Source: JASTVH01 sp042862465
Lineage (GTDB): Bacteria; Pseudomonadota; Gammaproteobacteria; Pseudomonadales; Oleiphilaceae
Direction: 5' to 3'
Assembly (NCBI GenBank): GCA_042862465.1
Contig: JASTVH010000003.1
Span: 434,001 to 498,000, forward strand
DNA: 64,000 nt
A program made the translations under genes and the position numbers. Positions 33,553 through 42,224 of the stretch are shown piece by piece (position 1 is the first letter of the stretch; every line of letters begins with the position of its first letter). The notes beneath the pieces are model-generated. The model ran no database searches, had not been told where the DNA came from, and saw nothing but the letters and a program-made list of their open reading frames with translations.

Positions 33553-35078
33553 GGCGACACCTCCGTTGCGCCGATCGTTTTCACGCCCAGTACCGCATCA
33601 ATATAGGCCTGCGGGGCCTGGAGCTGTTCGGCGGTGGCGGCGGCATAGTCCGCCACCGGTTCGCCCCACAGGGCCAGTGCCGGGCTCAGTGCCACCATGG
33701 CGACCGTCGCCACCAGAGCGGCCCCTTCCAGCGGTGGCGCCTCCCGGAATGTGCCCTCGCTGTGTTTCCAGAACAGGGTGCTGCCGGCCCGGCTCAGGGT
33801 GATCAGGACCAGTAGACCGCCCCCCAGCACCAGTGTCCAGAGCCAGAACGTGGTATTGGCGGTATCGGCCGAGGCGAGAATCAGGAGCTTGGCGACAAAG
33901 CCACTGAAGGGCGGCAGGCCAATGACCGCCATGGCGGCGAAGATGAACAGCACACCCAGCGCCCAGGGGCGGTGCATGGGCGGTGCCGCGACCAGCGCGT
34001 CTTCGGCGGAGCCGCGTTGGGAGCGAATCAGGCCGGCCAGCAGGAACAGGGCGGCGGTGGCAAAGGTGGTGTGCAGCGTGTAGTACAGCAGCGCCGCCAG
34101 GCTGTCGGCATTGCCGAGCGAGAATGTGGCCAGTAGCGTGCCGGCCGATAGCACGACCAGCCAGGCGACCGTCACCCGCAGGTGGCTGGCAGAGAACGCG
34201 CCCAGCGCACCGATGCCGATGGTCGCCAGGCTCAGGGGCCATAGCCAGGGTTCGGCGAGGTTGGCCAGGTCCCCTGCCAGCGGACCGAAGACCAGAGTGT
34301 AGACGCGGACAATGGAATACACCCCCACCTTGGTCATGATTGCAAACAGTGCCGCCACCGGCGCCGGGGCCGAGGAGTAGGCCCAGGGCAGCCAGAACAG
34401 CAGCGGCAGCATGGCCGCCTTGAGGGTGAAAACCACGAGCAGCAGCAGGCCGCCGGTCTGGATCAGGGGCAGATCGGCGGGATCGGCCTGGGTCACTGCG
34501 GAGGCCATGTCGGCCATGTTGAGGGTGCCGAGGGTGCCGTAGAGGGTGCCCAGGGCGATCAGGAACAGCAGCGAGTTGAGCAGGTTGAGGGCCACGTAGT
34601 GCATCGCCGACCCGCTGCGCGACTTGCCTCCGCCATGCAACAGCAGGGTGTAGGAGGCGATCAGCAGCACCTCGAAGAACACGAACAGGTTGAACAGGTC
34701 ACCGGTGAGGAAGGCACCGTTGAGCCCCATCAGCTGAAACTGGAACAGCGTATGGAAATGCGGCCCCTCGCGGTCGGACCCGCTGCAGGCATAGAGCGAT
34801 GTCAGCAGGGCGACGATGGCCGTCAGCAGCACCATCAGGGCACTGAGCCGATCCAGCACCAGCATGATGCCGAACGGCGCCGGCCAGTTGCCCAGGGCAT
34901 AGACCTGGTGGATACCGGTGTCGGCCTGGGCCACCAGCAGGGTGCCGATCAGCGTCAGGACCAGCGTCGAAGTCACCGACACCAGCCGGTGGAACAGGGT
35001 GCTCTGGCGGTATGCCAGCAGCAGGGTGATCCCGGTCACCAGGGGAACCAGGATGGGGAAGATCAGCAGGTGGTTCAT
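33549..35078 (-). CDS. mrpD: Mrp Na+/H+ antiporter subunit D
   Basis: A 509-residue proton-translocating subunit homologous to NuoM/NuoN of complex I, with about 14 transmembrane helices. Conserved ion-path features include the charged TM5 region (FFEVLLIASYTLLLHGG), the lysine in TM7 (FTLKAAMLPLLFWLPWAYSSAP), and FAIMTKVGVYSIVRVYTLVFG. Overlaps mrpC and mrpE by 4 nt each. Confidence 0.96.
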   Translation of the reverse strand: MNHLLIFPILVPLVTGITLLLAYRQSTLFHRLVSVTSTLVLTLIGTLLVAQADTGIHQVYALGNWPAPFGIMLVLDRLSALMVLLTAIVALLTSLYACSGSDREGPHFHTLFQFQLMGLNGAFLTGDLFNLFVFFEVLLIASYTLLLHGGGKSRSGSAMHYVALNLLNSLLFLIALGTLYGTLGTLNMADMASAVTQADPADLPLIQTGGLLLLVVFTLKAAMLPLLFWLPWAYSSAPAPVAALFAIMTKVGVYSIVRVYTLVFGPLAGDLANLAEPWLWPLSLATIGIGALGAFSASHLRVTVAWLVVLSAGTLLATFSLGNADSLAALLYYTLHTTFATAALFLLAGLIRSQRGSAEDALVAAPPMHRPWALGVLFIFAAMAVIGLPPFSGFVAKLLILASADTANTTFWLWTLVLGGGLLVLITLSRAGSTLFWKHSEGTFREAPPLEGAALVATVAMVALSPALALWGEPVADYAAATAEQLQAPQAYIDAVLGVKTIGATEVSP

Positions 35079-35416
35079 GCTCCGTCCTCCTCATCCGGGG
35101 CGTGGCGGTCCACATGGTCGTGCCCTTTCTCGGCCTGGTTGCGCAGGGCCAGCACCATCATGAAGGCGGTGAGGGCAAAGCCGATGACGATGGCTGTAAG
35201 GACCAGCGCCTGGGGCAGCGGGTCGGTGTAACTGTCGGCACTGCCGAGAATGGGCGCCTTGCCGATCACCAGACGGCCGGAGGAAAACAGAAACAGGTTC
35301 ACCGCGTAGGACAGCAGGGTCAGCCCCACCACCACAGGGAAGGTGCGGGCCTGCAGGGTAAGGTAGACACCGCAGCTGGTGAGGATCCCGATCACGATTG
35401 CAAACAAGAGTTCCAT
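35075..35416 (-). CDS. mrpC: Mrp Na+/H+ antiporter subunit C
   Basis: A 113-residue NuoK-like subunit with three helices: GVYLTLQARTFPVVVGLTLLSYAVNLFLF and DPLPQALVLTAIVIGFA are diagnostic. One nt separates it from the mrpA stop and it overlaps mrpD by 4 nt. The C-terminal tail is His/Asp-rich (HDHVDRHAPDEEDG). Confidence 0.96.
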   Translation of the reverse strand: MELLFAIVIGILTSCGVYLTLQARTFPVVVGLTLLSYAVNLFLFSSGRLVIGKAPILGSADSYTDPLPQALVLTAIVIGFALTAFMMVLALRNQAEKGHDHVDRHAPDEEDGA

Positions 35417-35417
35417 A

Positions 35418-38213
35418 TCAGTTGGCCTCCGCGAATTTCTGGTCGGCGGTGGAGGCCCGGCCCAACTTGGCCAGGATCAGCAGCGTCGCCCCGACCACGG
35501 TCAGATAGACGCCAATGTCGAACAGCATCGCCGTGGCGAATTCCACGTCACCGATGAGCGGTATGTGCCAGTGGCCGTGCCAGGAAGTCAGGAAAGGATG
35601 GTCCAGCCACCAGCTGCCCATGCCGGTCAGGGTGGCGATGGCCAGCCCGGCGCCGATCAGTGGCCGGTAGGCAATGCGCATACGCTCCTGGCTCCAGTTC
35701 ACACCGCTAGCGACGTACTGCAGAATCAGTGCCACGGCTGTGACCAGACCGGCGATAAAGCCGCCGCCGGGCAACTGGTGACCCCGCAGCAGAATGTAGA
35801 ACGCGACCATCAGCGCCATGGGCAGCAGCGGGCGTGACGTGACCTGCAGCAGGGTCGGGTACATGTCGGTGGACCAGGCATGGCCGGTGGCATCGGCCCG
35901 CGGCGCGGTGATACGCAGGCCGTCCAGCATGGCGAACACACCCAGGGCGGCAATGCCAAGGACGGTGATCTCACCCAGGGTATCGAAGCCACGGAAGTCC
36001 ACCAGAATGACGTTGACCACGTTGGCACCGCCCCCTTCGGAGAGGCTGTTTTCCAGGAAGAAGGCTGAAATCGGGTCATGGGGCCGGGTGAGGAAGGCAA
36101 AGCACAGTGCGCCCACACCGAGGCCGGTCAGGCCGGCGATGGTCGCATGGCCAATGCGGCGGGACGGGGTGCTTTCCCAGGGCGTGCGCTGGGGCAGGAA
36201 ATAGAGCGCGAGCATCAGCAGCACGATGGTCACCACTTCCACAGACAGCTGGGTCAGGGCCAGGTCCGGGGCGGAAAAGCGGGCAAAGGTCAGGGACACC
36301 AGTAGTCCCACGACCCCCAGCATCAGCAGCGACACCAGGCGGCGGTGGTGGCTGACCACTGTGGCCACGGCGGCGACGACCAGCATCAGCCCCCCCACCA
36401 CGGCAACATTGTCCACCGGGGCCAGGGCCACCGGACCCTGCAGCTGCGGCAGTCGCAGCAGCCCGTAGCCGAGGGCCACCAGGGCGGACAGGATCAGCAG
36501 CAGCATGTAGCGCTGCAGCGAACCGTTGGACAGGGTATGGACCAGCGCACCGGCGGCGCGCCGCAGACCCTGAATCGCGCGTTCGAAGATTTCCTTCTCG
36601 TCGACATCCGGCCAGCGATCGTGGAGCTCGAACAGCTTGCGGCGAACGGCGTAGATGGCGAGGCCACCGAGCAGGGCGGTCATGCTCATCAGCAGGGGAA
36701 TGTTAAAGCCGTGCATGACCGCCAGCTTGTAGTCGGGCAGGACACCCCCCAGCGTGGCGCGGGCTGCCGATGCCAGCAGCTCGCCGACCGCAAAGCCCGG
36801 GAAGATTCCCACCAGCAGGCAGACCGCCACCAGGATCTCCACCGGGATCTTCATGTAGCGCGGGGGTTCGTGAGGCGGGTATTTGGGCAGGTCCACCGGC
36901 TTGCCGTTAAAGAACACGTCGTGGATGAAGCGGACCGAATAGGCCACGGAGAACACCCCGCCCAGGGTCGCCAGAATCGGAAGCAGGCCGCTCAGGCCGC
37001 CGAGCAGCTGGGTTTCCAGGGTCTCGGCAAAGAACATCTCCTTGGACAGGAAACCGTTCAGCAGCGGTACCCCGGCCATGGACAGCGCGGCCACGATCGC
37101 CAGGGCGGCGGTGTGCGGCATGAAGCGCCAGAGGCCGTTGATGCGCCGCATGTCCCGGGTGCCGGTTTCGTGGTCGATGATGCCGGCGGCCATGAACAGC
37201 GACGCCTTGAAGGTGGCGTGGTTGATGATGTGGAACACCCCGGCCACCGCCGCCAGACGGGTGTCCAGGCCAAACAGCAGGACGATGAGGCCAAGGTGGC
37301 TGATGGTGGAGTAGGCCAGCAGTCCTTTCAGATCGTGTTTGTACAGGGCCAGATAGGCGCCCACCAGGAACGTGGCCGCGCCGGTGAATGTCACCAGGTA
37401 GAACCACAGATCGGTGCCGCTGAGGGCCGGATAGAGGCGGGCCAGCAGGAACACCCCGGCCTTGACCATGGTGGCCGAGTGTAGATAGGCCGAGACTGGC
37501 GTTGGCGCCGACATGGCATGGGGCAGCCAGAAATGGAACGGGAACTGGGCCGATTTGGTGAAGGCGCCGAGCAGCACCAACACCAGCATCACGGGGTAGA
37601 ACGGGTGGTCGCGAATGATATCGCCGGAGGACAGGACCACCGACAGCTGGTAACTGCCCGCCATGTGGCCAAGCAGCAGGATGCCCCCCATCAACGCCAG
37701 ACCGCCCCCGCCGGTGATTGCCAGCGCCATCCGGGCGCCGCGTCGGGCGTCGGCCTTGTCCGACCAGTAGCCAATCAGGAGGAACGAGGAGAGGCTGGTC
37801 AGCTCCCAGAACACCAGCATCAGCAGCAGGTTGTCCGATAACACCACCCCCAGCATGGACCCCATGAACAGGAGCAGCAGGGCGTAAAAGCGCCCCATGG
37901 CTTCCTTCGCGCTCAGGTAGTAGCGGGCGTAGAGTATGACCAGCAGGCCGATAGACAGGATGAGCAGTGTGAACAGCAGGGAGAGACCGTCCAGGCGGAG
38001 GCTCAGATTGAGCCCCAGAGACGGCATCCAGGCCAGGCTCTGTTGCAGCATCTCGCCGGTGAGGACGTCTTCGATACTCGGCGCTATCAGGTATAGCCCC
38101 ATCAGCGGCGGCAACGCAGTGGCAAACGCGCAGGCGCTGCGGCCCAGCGGACGAGTCAGTGGAGGCAGAATGGCGCCCACGAAGGGCAGCAAAACCACGA
38201 ACAGGAGTGTCAT
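35418..38213 (-). CDS. mrpA: Mrp Na+/H+ antiporter subunit A with fused B
   Basis: A 931-residue NuoL-like subunit. Residues 1-~760 are MrpA with the proton-pathway motifs (FWELTSLSSFLLIGYW; FPFHFWLPHAMSAPTPVSAYLHSATMVKAG; GLLAYSTISHLGLI). Residues ~780-931 correspond to MrpB (PLLPMALMVAFYILLRGHQLPGGGF). The A/B fusion is the group 2 Mrp layout found in many Proteobacteria; a free mrpB is absent. First gene of the six-gene operon. Exchanges cytoplasmic Na+ for H+, giving tolerance of salt, alkali and bile acids in characterised systems. Confidence 0.96.
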   Translation of the reverse strand: MTLLFVVLLPFVGAILPPLTRPLGRSACAFATALPPLMGLYLIAPSIEDVLTGEMLQQSLAWMPSLGLNLSLRLDGLSLLFTLLILSIGLLVILYARYYLSAKEAMGRFYALLLLFMGSMLGVVLSDNLLLMLVFWELTSLSSFLLIGYWSDKADARRGARMALAITGGGGLALMGGILLLGHMAGSYQLSVVLSSGDIIRDHPFYPVMLVLVLLGAFTKSAQFPFHFWLPHAMSAPTPVSAYLHSATMVKAGVFLLARLYPALSGTDLWFYLVTFTGAATFLVGAYLALYKHDLKGLLAYSTISHLGLIVLLFGLDTRLAAVAGVFHIINHATFKASLFMAAGIIDHETGTRDMRRINGLWRFMPHTAALAIVAALSMAGVPLLNGFLSKEMFFAETLETQLLGGLSGLLPILATLGGVFSVAYSVRFIHDVFFNGKPVDLPKYPPHEPPRYMKIPVEILVAVCLLVGIFPGFAVGELLASAARATLGGVLPDYKLAVMHGFNIPLLMSMTALLGGLAIYAVRRKLFELHDRWPDVDEKEIFERAIQGLRRAAGALVHTLSNGSLQRYMLLLILSALVALGYGLLRLPQLQGPVALAPVDNVAVVGGLMLVVAAVATVVSHHRRLVSLLMLGVVGLLVSLTFARFSAPDLALTQLSVEVVTIVLLMLALYFLPQRTPWESTPSRRIGHATIAGLTGLGVGALCFAFLTRPHDPISAFFLENSLSEGGGANVVNVILVDFRGFDTLGEITVLGIAALGVFAMLDGLRITAPRADATGHAWSTDMYPTLLQVTSRPLLPMALMVAFYILLRGHQLPGGGFIAGLVTAVALILQYVASGVNWSQERMRIAYRPLIGAGLAIATLTGMGSWWLDHPFLTSWHGHWHIPLIGDVEFATAMLFDIGVYLTVVGATLLILAKLGRASTADQKFAEAN

Positions 38214-38554
38214 ATCCGTCAGCGAACTCTGATTGTTTTCGAAATGTCGGCCAGGACGGCCCCGGGCATTACTGAGCGGATACGGCGGGTGGGTCGGGGA
38301 AATAGGGCGAGCGGCGCAACTGGGCCGTCCGCGTGCTGGCAGCGCGCAGACTGGACCAAAACCCGAGATTGCCCATACAGTACGCAGTCATTCGTCCTGA
38401 TTCCTCTGTCGTCGGGCCGGTGTTGTTTCCATTGCGAATCGGCCCACGGCCTGACGGCTGCCTCGAAGTCTACCATAATAGCGTCGCCGATCTTCAATCA
38501 TCGCCGAACCCCGCTCCGGGGATTTCTGCTATTGGTACAACGGAGCCATCCACG
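38214..38554. other. Divergent promoter region between mrp operon and DUF4112 gene
   Basis: 341 bp with no credible gene. It contains a sigma-70-like promoter facing the DUF4112 gene (listed separately). No clear -35/-10 pair is visible for mrpA on the minus strand, and no obvious Na+ or pH responsive element is recognisable. Confidence 0.5.
38451..38479 (+). promoter_or_regulatory. Sigma-70-like promoter of the DUF4112 gene
   Basis: CTGACG (38451-38456), 17-bp spacer, CATAAT (38474-38479), about 75 bp upstream of the start codon. Confidence 0.5.
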
Positions 38555-39016
38555 ATGCAAACACCCTCGAAAGAGGATTATCGCGCCGCCCTGGACCGGG
38601 TCGACCGCTTTGCCCGCCTCATGGACTACGACTGGGCCCTGCCCGGCACCCGGTTGCGTATCGGCGTCGACGGGCTGATCGGCCTGCTCCCCGGCGTCGG
38701 CGATATCGCCGGGGCCCTGTTGTCGCTCTACGTCGTCGCAGAAGCCATACGTCTCAAGGCGGGAAAGGGATTAGTCCTGCGCATGCTCGGCAACATCGGT
38801 CTGGAGCTGATCGTGGGGCTGGTCCCGGTGTTCGGCGACGCCTTCGATATTTACTGGCAATCCAACCGCCGCAACGCCGGCCTGCTTCGCCGGCGCCTGC
38901 TCCGGGAGCTGGAACCGCCGGAGCCCGAAAGCGGAGGTGTTAACGGCACGGTGTTATGGTTGCTGGTGCTGGTCGCCTTGGCGATCCTGGGTGGGATTTG
39001 GTACGCCGCGCTGTAA
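38555..39016 (+). CDS. DUF4112 membrane protein
   Basis: A 153-residue protein of the DUF4112 family. The diagnostic core is LDGLIGLLPGVGD-like (GVDGLIGLLPGVGDIAGALLSLY) repeated as LELIVGLVPVFGDAFDIYWQSNRRN. A single C-terminal transmembrane helix follows (VLWLLVLVALAILGGIWYAAL). Function unknown. ATG 38555 begins the conserved region; the frame is open upstream but crosses the promoter. Confidence 0.88.
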   Translation: MQTPSKEDYRAALDRVDRFARLMDYDWALPGTRLRIGVDGLIGLLPGVGDIAGALLSLYVVAEAIRLKAGKGLVLRMLGNIGLELIVGLVPVFGDAFDIYWQSNRRNAGLLRRRLLRELEPPEPESGGVNGTVLWLLVLVALAILGGIWYAAL

Positions 39017-39043
39017 TTCCAAACGCAGGGAGGTACGCCGAAT

Positions 39044-39055
39044 GACGTCCGACGC
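39044..39055. repeat. Single arm of the GGACGTC hairpin element
   Basis: GACGTCCGACGC is identical to the right arm of the hairpin at 54452-54463 but has no partner arm. It abuts, and shares one base with, the stop codon of the minus-strand gene ending at 39055. Confidence 0.6.
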
Positions 39056-41043
39056 TAAACGCGCCCCTGCGCCCAGCTATTGACCGCCATCTCCTTGATC
39101 TCTTCCACTTCTTCCGACGGAATCTCCGAGCTGAGGATCTTGCAGTCGGTCACGTCGTAGTGGAACAGGTAAAGCCGTGAGATGAACTGGGTCACCGGCA
39201 GTGAAGATTCGCCAAACTGCTCGCCCCGGCCCTCGGTGCTCACATGCACGCCATTGCCCCAGTCCTGGCCGCTGTCGTTGTTGGGGTTGAAGAAGTACAC
39301 CCGCATCTCGTTGTCCTGGTCCAGAGACAAACGCATGATAGTGATGGCATGCCAGCCGACGAAGCGGGCCTGGCTGTCGGTCACGGCGATACCGGCCGGC
39401 TGCGGGTGCACCACCGGCGTATTGCCGTTGTGGAGAGGGTGATACAGCGTGTAGAAGATGCGGATAAACGTATCGAAGTCCTTCAGGGCGCCATTGCTCA
39501 GATCCACCGCCAGCGCAAAGCCGCGATGGACGCGCCAGCCGTGCAGTTCCGGATTGATCCAGCGGTGGGGGTCGTCGGGCCGGTCCGCAACCATTTCGCC
39601 CATGCGGGTGTAGATGCGGTCGAGGTGGGGGGAGAGCAGGACCGAGACCGGGTCCAGGTCGTAGCTCCACTGCGTCACCACGCCGGCACCGTCGGCACCG
39701 GACTCGATCGGCTGCCCTTCGAAATGCAGCGTGATGGTGTTGTCCCGCAGCGCCCAGCGAATCAGGCCCAACAGGTAGTCGGGCACACTATAGGCCCAGT
39801 AGGCCAGGGCTCTCGTGGACTGGCAGGCCGGGTTGTTGCCCTGGCCAACGCCCAGCGGCTGGCCCAGGACCGAGAGGATGCCGGCCAGCAGGAAGACTTG
39901 CGGGGGACAGGCTGGTCCGAAGACCGTGGTCAGCTTCTGGGCGACGGCCGGATGCATGGGGGTATGCATGATGCGCCACAGATCCGGGGCGATACCGGGC
40001 TGGTAGAGAATCCCCCGCTCCAGCATCAGGGCCAGGCCGTAGATGCTCTGGCAGGTTTCCGGGTGGATGGCGTATTCCACCAGGGTCATTACCAGCTCGC
40101 GGTAGCAGTTCAGGGCGTCGGAGCCGGTGGAACTCAGCCCCAGAGCGTGGACCAGCAGGTGGGTGTGCGGCACTCCCTGTTGCTGAATAAAGGTGGCGTG
40201 GTAGGGCGATACCACCCCGGTATCGTGCATGGCCCGGGCGAAGCCACGGGCTTCCTGCTCCAGGGAAGCCTCATCCATGCCAGCCAGGCGCTGGCTGTAG
40301 ATGGTCAGCCCCGGATCGTCCTGACAGCCCTGGGTGGGGCCATAGAGGGCGCTGACCAGGCGCTCCGCACCCCGGGCCGAGACTGTCACCTTGATCGCCG
40401 GGTCGAACAGGCACACCGCCAGACGTGTGATCATCTGGCGTACCGGCTCGATATGCACCGGGCGCTGACGCAACAGGCGCCAGACCTCGTCCACCACATG
40501 GTCCAAGAGGCTTTCGTAGCCAATGTTGTTGGCGACGAAGTTGAGATGACACTCCAACAGCTGCTGGGTCGCCGCACCGCGTTGGCGGGAGGCCTCGTCC
40601 GACATCCCGAACAGGATCTGCAGGTTGAAGGCCAGCACCTGGGTCAGGAAATTGGCGGCCTGCTCCGCGGACATGCCAGCGTGAAACATGGCGCCCTGGG
40701 CGATCGCCAGCAGACGCAATTCGCTCAGGCATTCCAGGGTGACCGTGCGGTGATCGGTGCTGTCGAAGGTGTGGGGAACGAAACGCGGCTTGAGGGTTTC
40801 CGGGGTGTCCCAGTCGGTCAGTGCGAAAATGCCCGCGCTCTCGAACTGGGGGGCCAGCTCGTAGAGTGCTTCAACGCCCGCAGTGTGGACCAGCAATCGC
40901 CGCGCGCGGTCGAGAAATTCGCCGACGTGCTTTGGCTTGGCAAAGGAGCGCGCATTGGCGGTGCGCTCCAGAGCCGTTTTCGCCGCATCGATCTGGCTTT
41001 GCAAATCGGTTCGTGACAGGTCCGAGGTTGCATCCGTCCCCAT
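39055..41043 (-). CDS. Large uncharacterised protein with possible Cys-His-Asn hydrolase domain
   Basis: I do not recognise this 662-residue protein. It has no signal peptide or transmembrane helix, so it is probably cytosolic. Residues 1-380 are mainly helical (ERTANARSFAKPKHVGEFLDRA near the start). The C-terminal 260 residues contain NNPACQSTRALAYWA with Cys407, VGWHAITIMR with His565, and YFFNPNND with Asn586, each in a strand/helix setting like that of papain-fold or transglutaminase-like hydrolases. That reading is inference. Start: ATG 41043 has GGAG 7 nt upstream; two earlier in-frame ATGs lack this. No partner genes are obvious; DUF4112 is convergent. Confidence 0.7.
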   Translation of the reverse strand: MGTDATSDLSRTDLQSQIDAAKTALERTANARSFAKPKHVGEFLDRARRLLVHTAGVEALYELAPQFESAGIFALTDWDTPETLKPRFVPHTFDSTDHRTVTLECLSELRLLAIAQGAMFHAGMSAEQAANFLTQVLAFNLQILFGMSDEASRQRGAATQQLLECHLNFVANNIGYESLLDHVVDEVWRLLRQRPVHIEPVRQMITRLAVCLFDPAIKVTVSARGAERLVSALYGPTQGCQDDPGLTIYSQRLAGMDEASLEQEARGFARAMHDTGVVSPYHATFIQQQGVPHTHLLVHALGLSSTGSDALNCYRELVMTLVEYAIHPETCQSIYGLALMLERGILYQPGIAPDLWRIMHTPMHPAVAQKLTTVFGPACPPQVFLLAGILSVLGQPLGVGQGNNPACQSTRALAYWAYSVPDYLLGLIRWALRDNTITLHFEGQPIESGADGAGVVTQWSYDLDPVSVLLSPHLDRIYTRMGEMVADRPDDPHRWINPELHGWRVHRGFALAVDLSNGALKDFDTFIRIFYTLYHPLHNGNTPVVHPQPAGIAVTDSQARFVGWHAITIMRLSLDQDNEMRVYFFNPNNDSGQDWGNGVHVSTEGRGEQFGESSLPVTQFISRLYLFHYDVTDCKILSSEIPSEEVEEIKEMAVNSWAQGRV

Positions 41044-41246
41044 GTTTGGCTCCATGGTTGGCCCGCAAGGGCGGTTTTCGGCTCTGCCGGGAAAAGCGCT
41101 GATCCCGTTCCGGCGCATTCAGGACGGCGTCGCGCCATGTGCGATGCGTTCCGCGCGTCCTGTTTTTAGGCCTGGAAGCAGCCGTGATCAGAAGTTCTTT
41201 CGACCAGTCTTTGTCCTGCGCGAAAAAATTGCAACCGGATGACCAG

Positions 41247-42047
41247 TCAGAACTTGCGACGCGACCGGTACGGTTTGGGCTCGTCCGAGGTGTTCTGGCT
41301 GATGGCCGCACGCTGATTCCAGCGGGCGATGATCTTTTGCTGCAACTTGGTTTCCCAGTCCAGCGCGGTCTTGTCGTCCGCTTTCCAGGCCCGGTTGAAC
41401 AGCAGCTTGATGCCGGCGATGGCGTCCGGGGAGCGGGCCTTGAGCTCCTCGGCAAAAGCCCGGGCGGCGGCTTCCGGATCCTCGGTCACTTCCGTAACCA
41501 GTCCCAGTTCCCGGGCCTTGTGGCCATCCACCCGTTCAGCGGTCATGGCCAGACGCTTGGCCTGATCCATGGCCATCAGGCCGGGCAGGGTGGTCATCAG
41601 GCTCATGTCCGGGATCAGGCCCCACTTGCTTTCCATGATGGAAAACTCGCAGTCCGGCGTGGTGTAGCGGAAGTCGGCGCCGAGAGCGATCTGCAGCCCG
41701 CCGCCAAAACAGTAGCCGTGGGTCACCGCGATGACCGGTGCCGGCACTTCCCGCCACAGATAACCCATTTCCTGGGCCAGGTTGGCGATCTTGCGTCCCG
41801 GCTTCATGAGCAGGCGGGCGAAGTTGAGAGGATTGCGGGAGACGGTCTTCACGTCCAGTCCCGAGCAGAACGCCTCACCGGCGCCCTTGAGGATCACCAC
41901 GCGGACGTCGCGGTCCTTCTGTAGTTGCCGGGCGGTCTTGGCGATGGCGTCGAACATCGGCATGTCGAGGCCGTTGTACTTGTCTGGGCGGTTCAGGGTG
42001 ACGGTGGCGATACCGTCTTCAATCTCCAAAAGCACGCGCTCTGCCAT
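41247..42047 (-). CDS. Enoyl-CoA hydratase/isomerase (crotonase) family protein
   Basis: A 266-residue crotonase-fold enzyme, probably hydrating or isomerising enoyl-CoA in fatty-acid breakdown. ILKGAGEAFCSGLDVKTV and THGYCFGGGLQIALGADFRY form the oxyanion hole. ESKWGLIPDMSLMTTLPGLM spans the first catalytic position; the region keeps Glu in MESKWG. A basic C-terminal tail (PKPYRSRRKF) extends past the usual end. Divergent from fadH across a 177-bp spacer with a palindrome that abuts this gene's -10. Confidence 0.9.
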   Translation of the reverse strand: MAERVLLEIEDGIATVTLNRPDKYNGLDMPMFDAIAKTARQLQKDRDVRVVILKGAGEAFCSGLDVKTVSRNPLNFARLLMKPGRKIANLAQEMGYLWREVPAPVIAVTHGYCFGGGLQIALGADFRYTTPDCEFSIMESKWGLIPDMSLMTTLPGLMAMDQAKRLAMTAERVDGHKARELGLVTEVTEDPEAAARAFAEELKARSPDAIAGIKLLFNRAWKADDKTALDWETKLQQKIIARWNQRAAISQNTSDEPKPYRSRRKF

Positions 42048-42089
42048 GGTCGCTCTCTTTTCGGGGTTATAAATTTGCTAGGGACTATA

Positions 42090-42107
42090 CACCAGACCGG
42101 ACTGGTG
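42090..42107. promoter_or_regulatory. Palindromic operator candidate between crotonase and fadH
   Basis: CACCAGACCGGACTGGTG is an 18-bp inverted repeat (mismatched only at two A positions). On the minus strand it immediately precedes a TATAGT -10 box (42089-42084), so it covers the -35/spacer of the crotonase promoter. It does not match E. coli FadR or Pseudomonas PsrA consensus as I know them. Confidence 0.55.
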
Positions 42108-42224
42108 GACTATTGAGCCCCGGGGGAGAATGCGTCGTCGGACTTCGGACGTCGGATAGCTGTGTTATCATCCCGCCTCGCAACTATTCGCTTTCCAACC
42201 GATCCGGACACCACAGGATTCAAC

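Noticed and set aside
39244..41016. A 590-codon plus-strand open frame opposite the unrecognised 662-residue protein
   Set aside because: Two long frames overlap here and neither has a known family. I kept the minus-strand one because it has a ribosome site, balanced amino-acid composition and possible catalytic residues; the plus-strand product is Gly/Arg/His/Gln-rich like an antisense shadow. Less certain than the other rejections.
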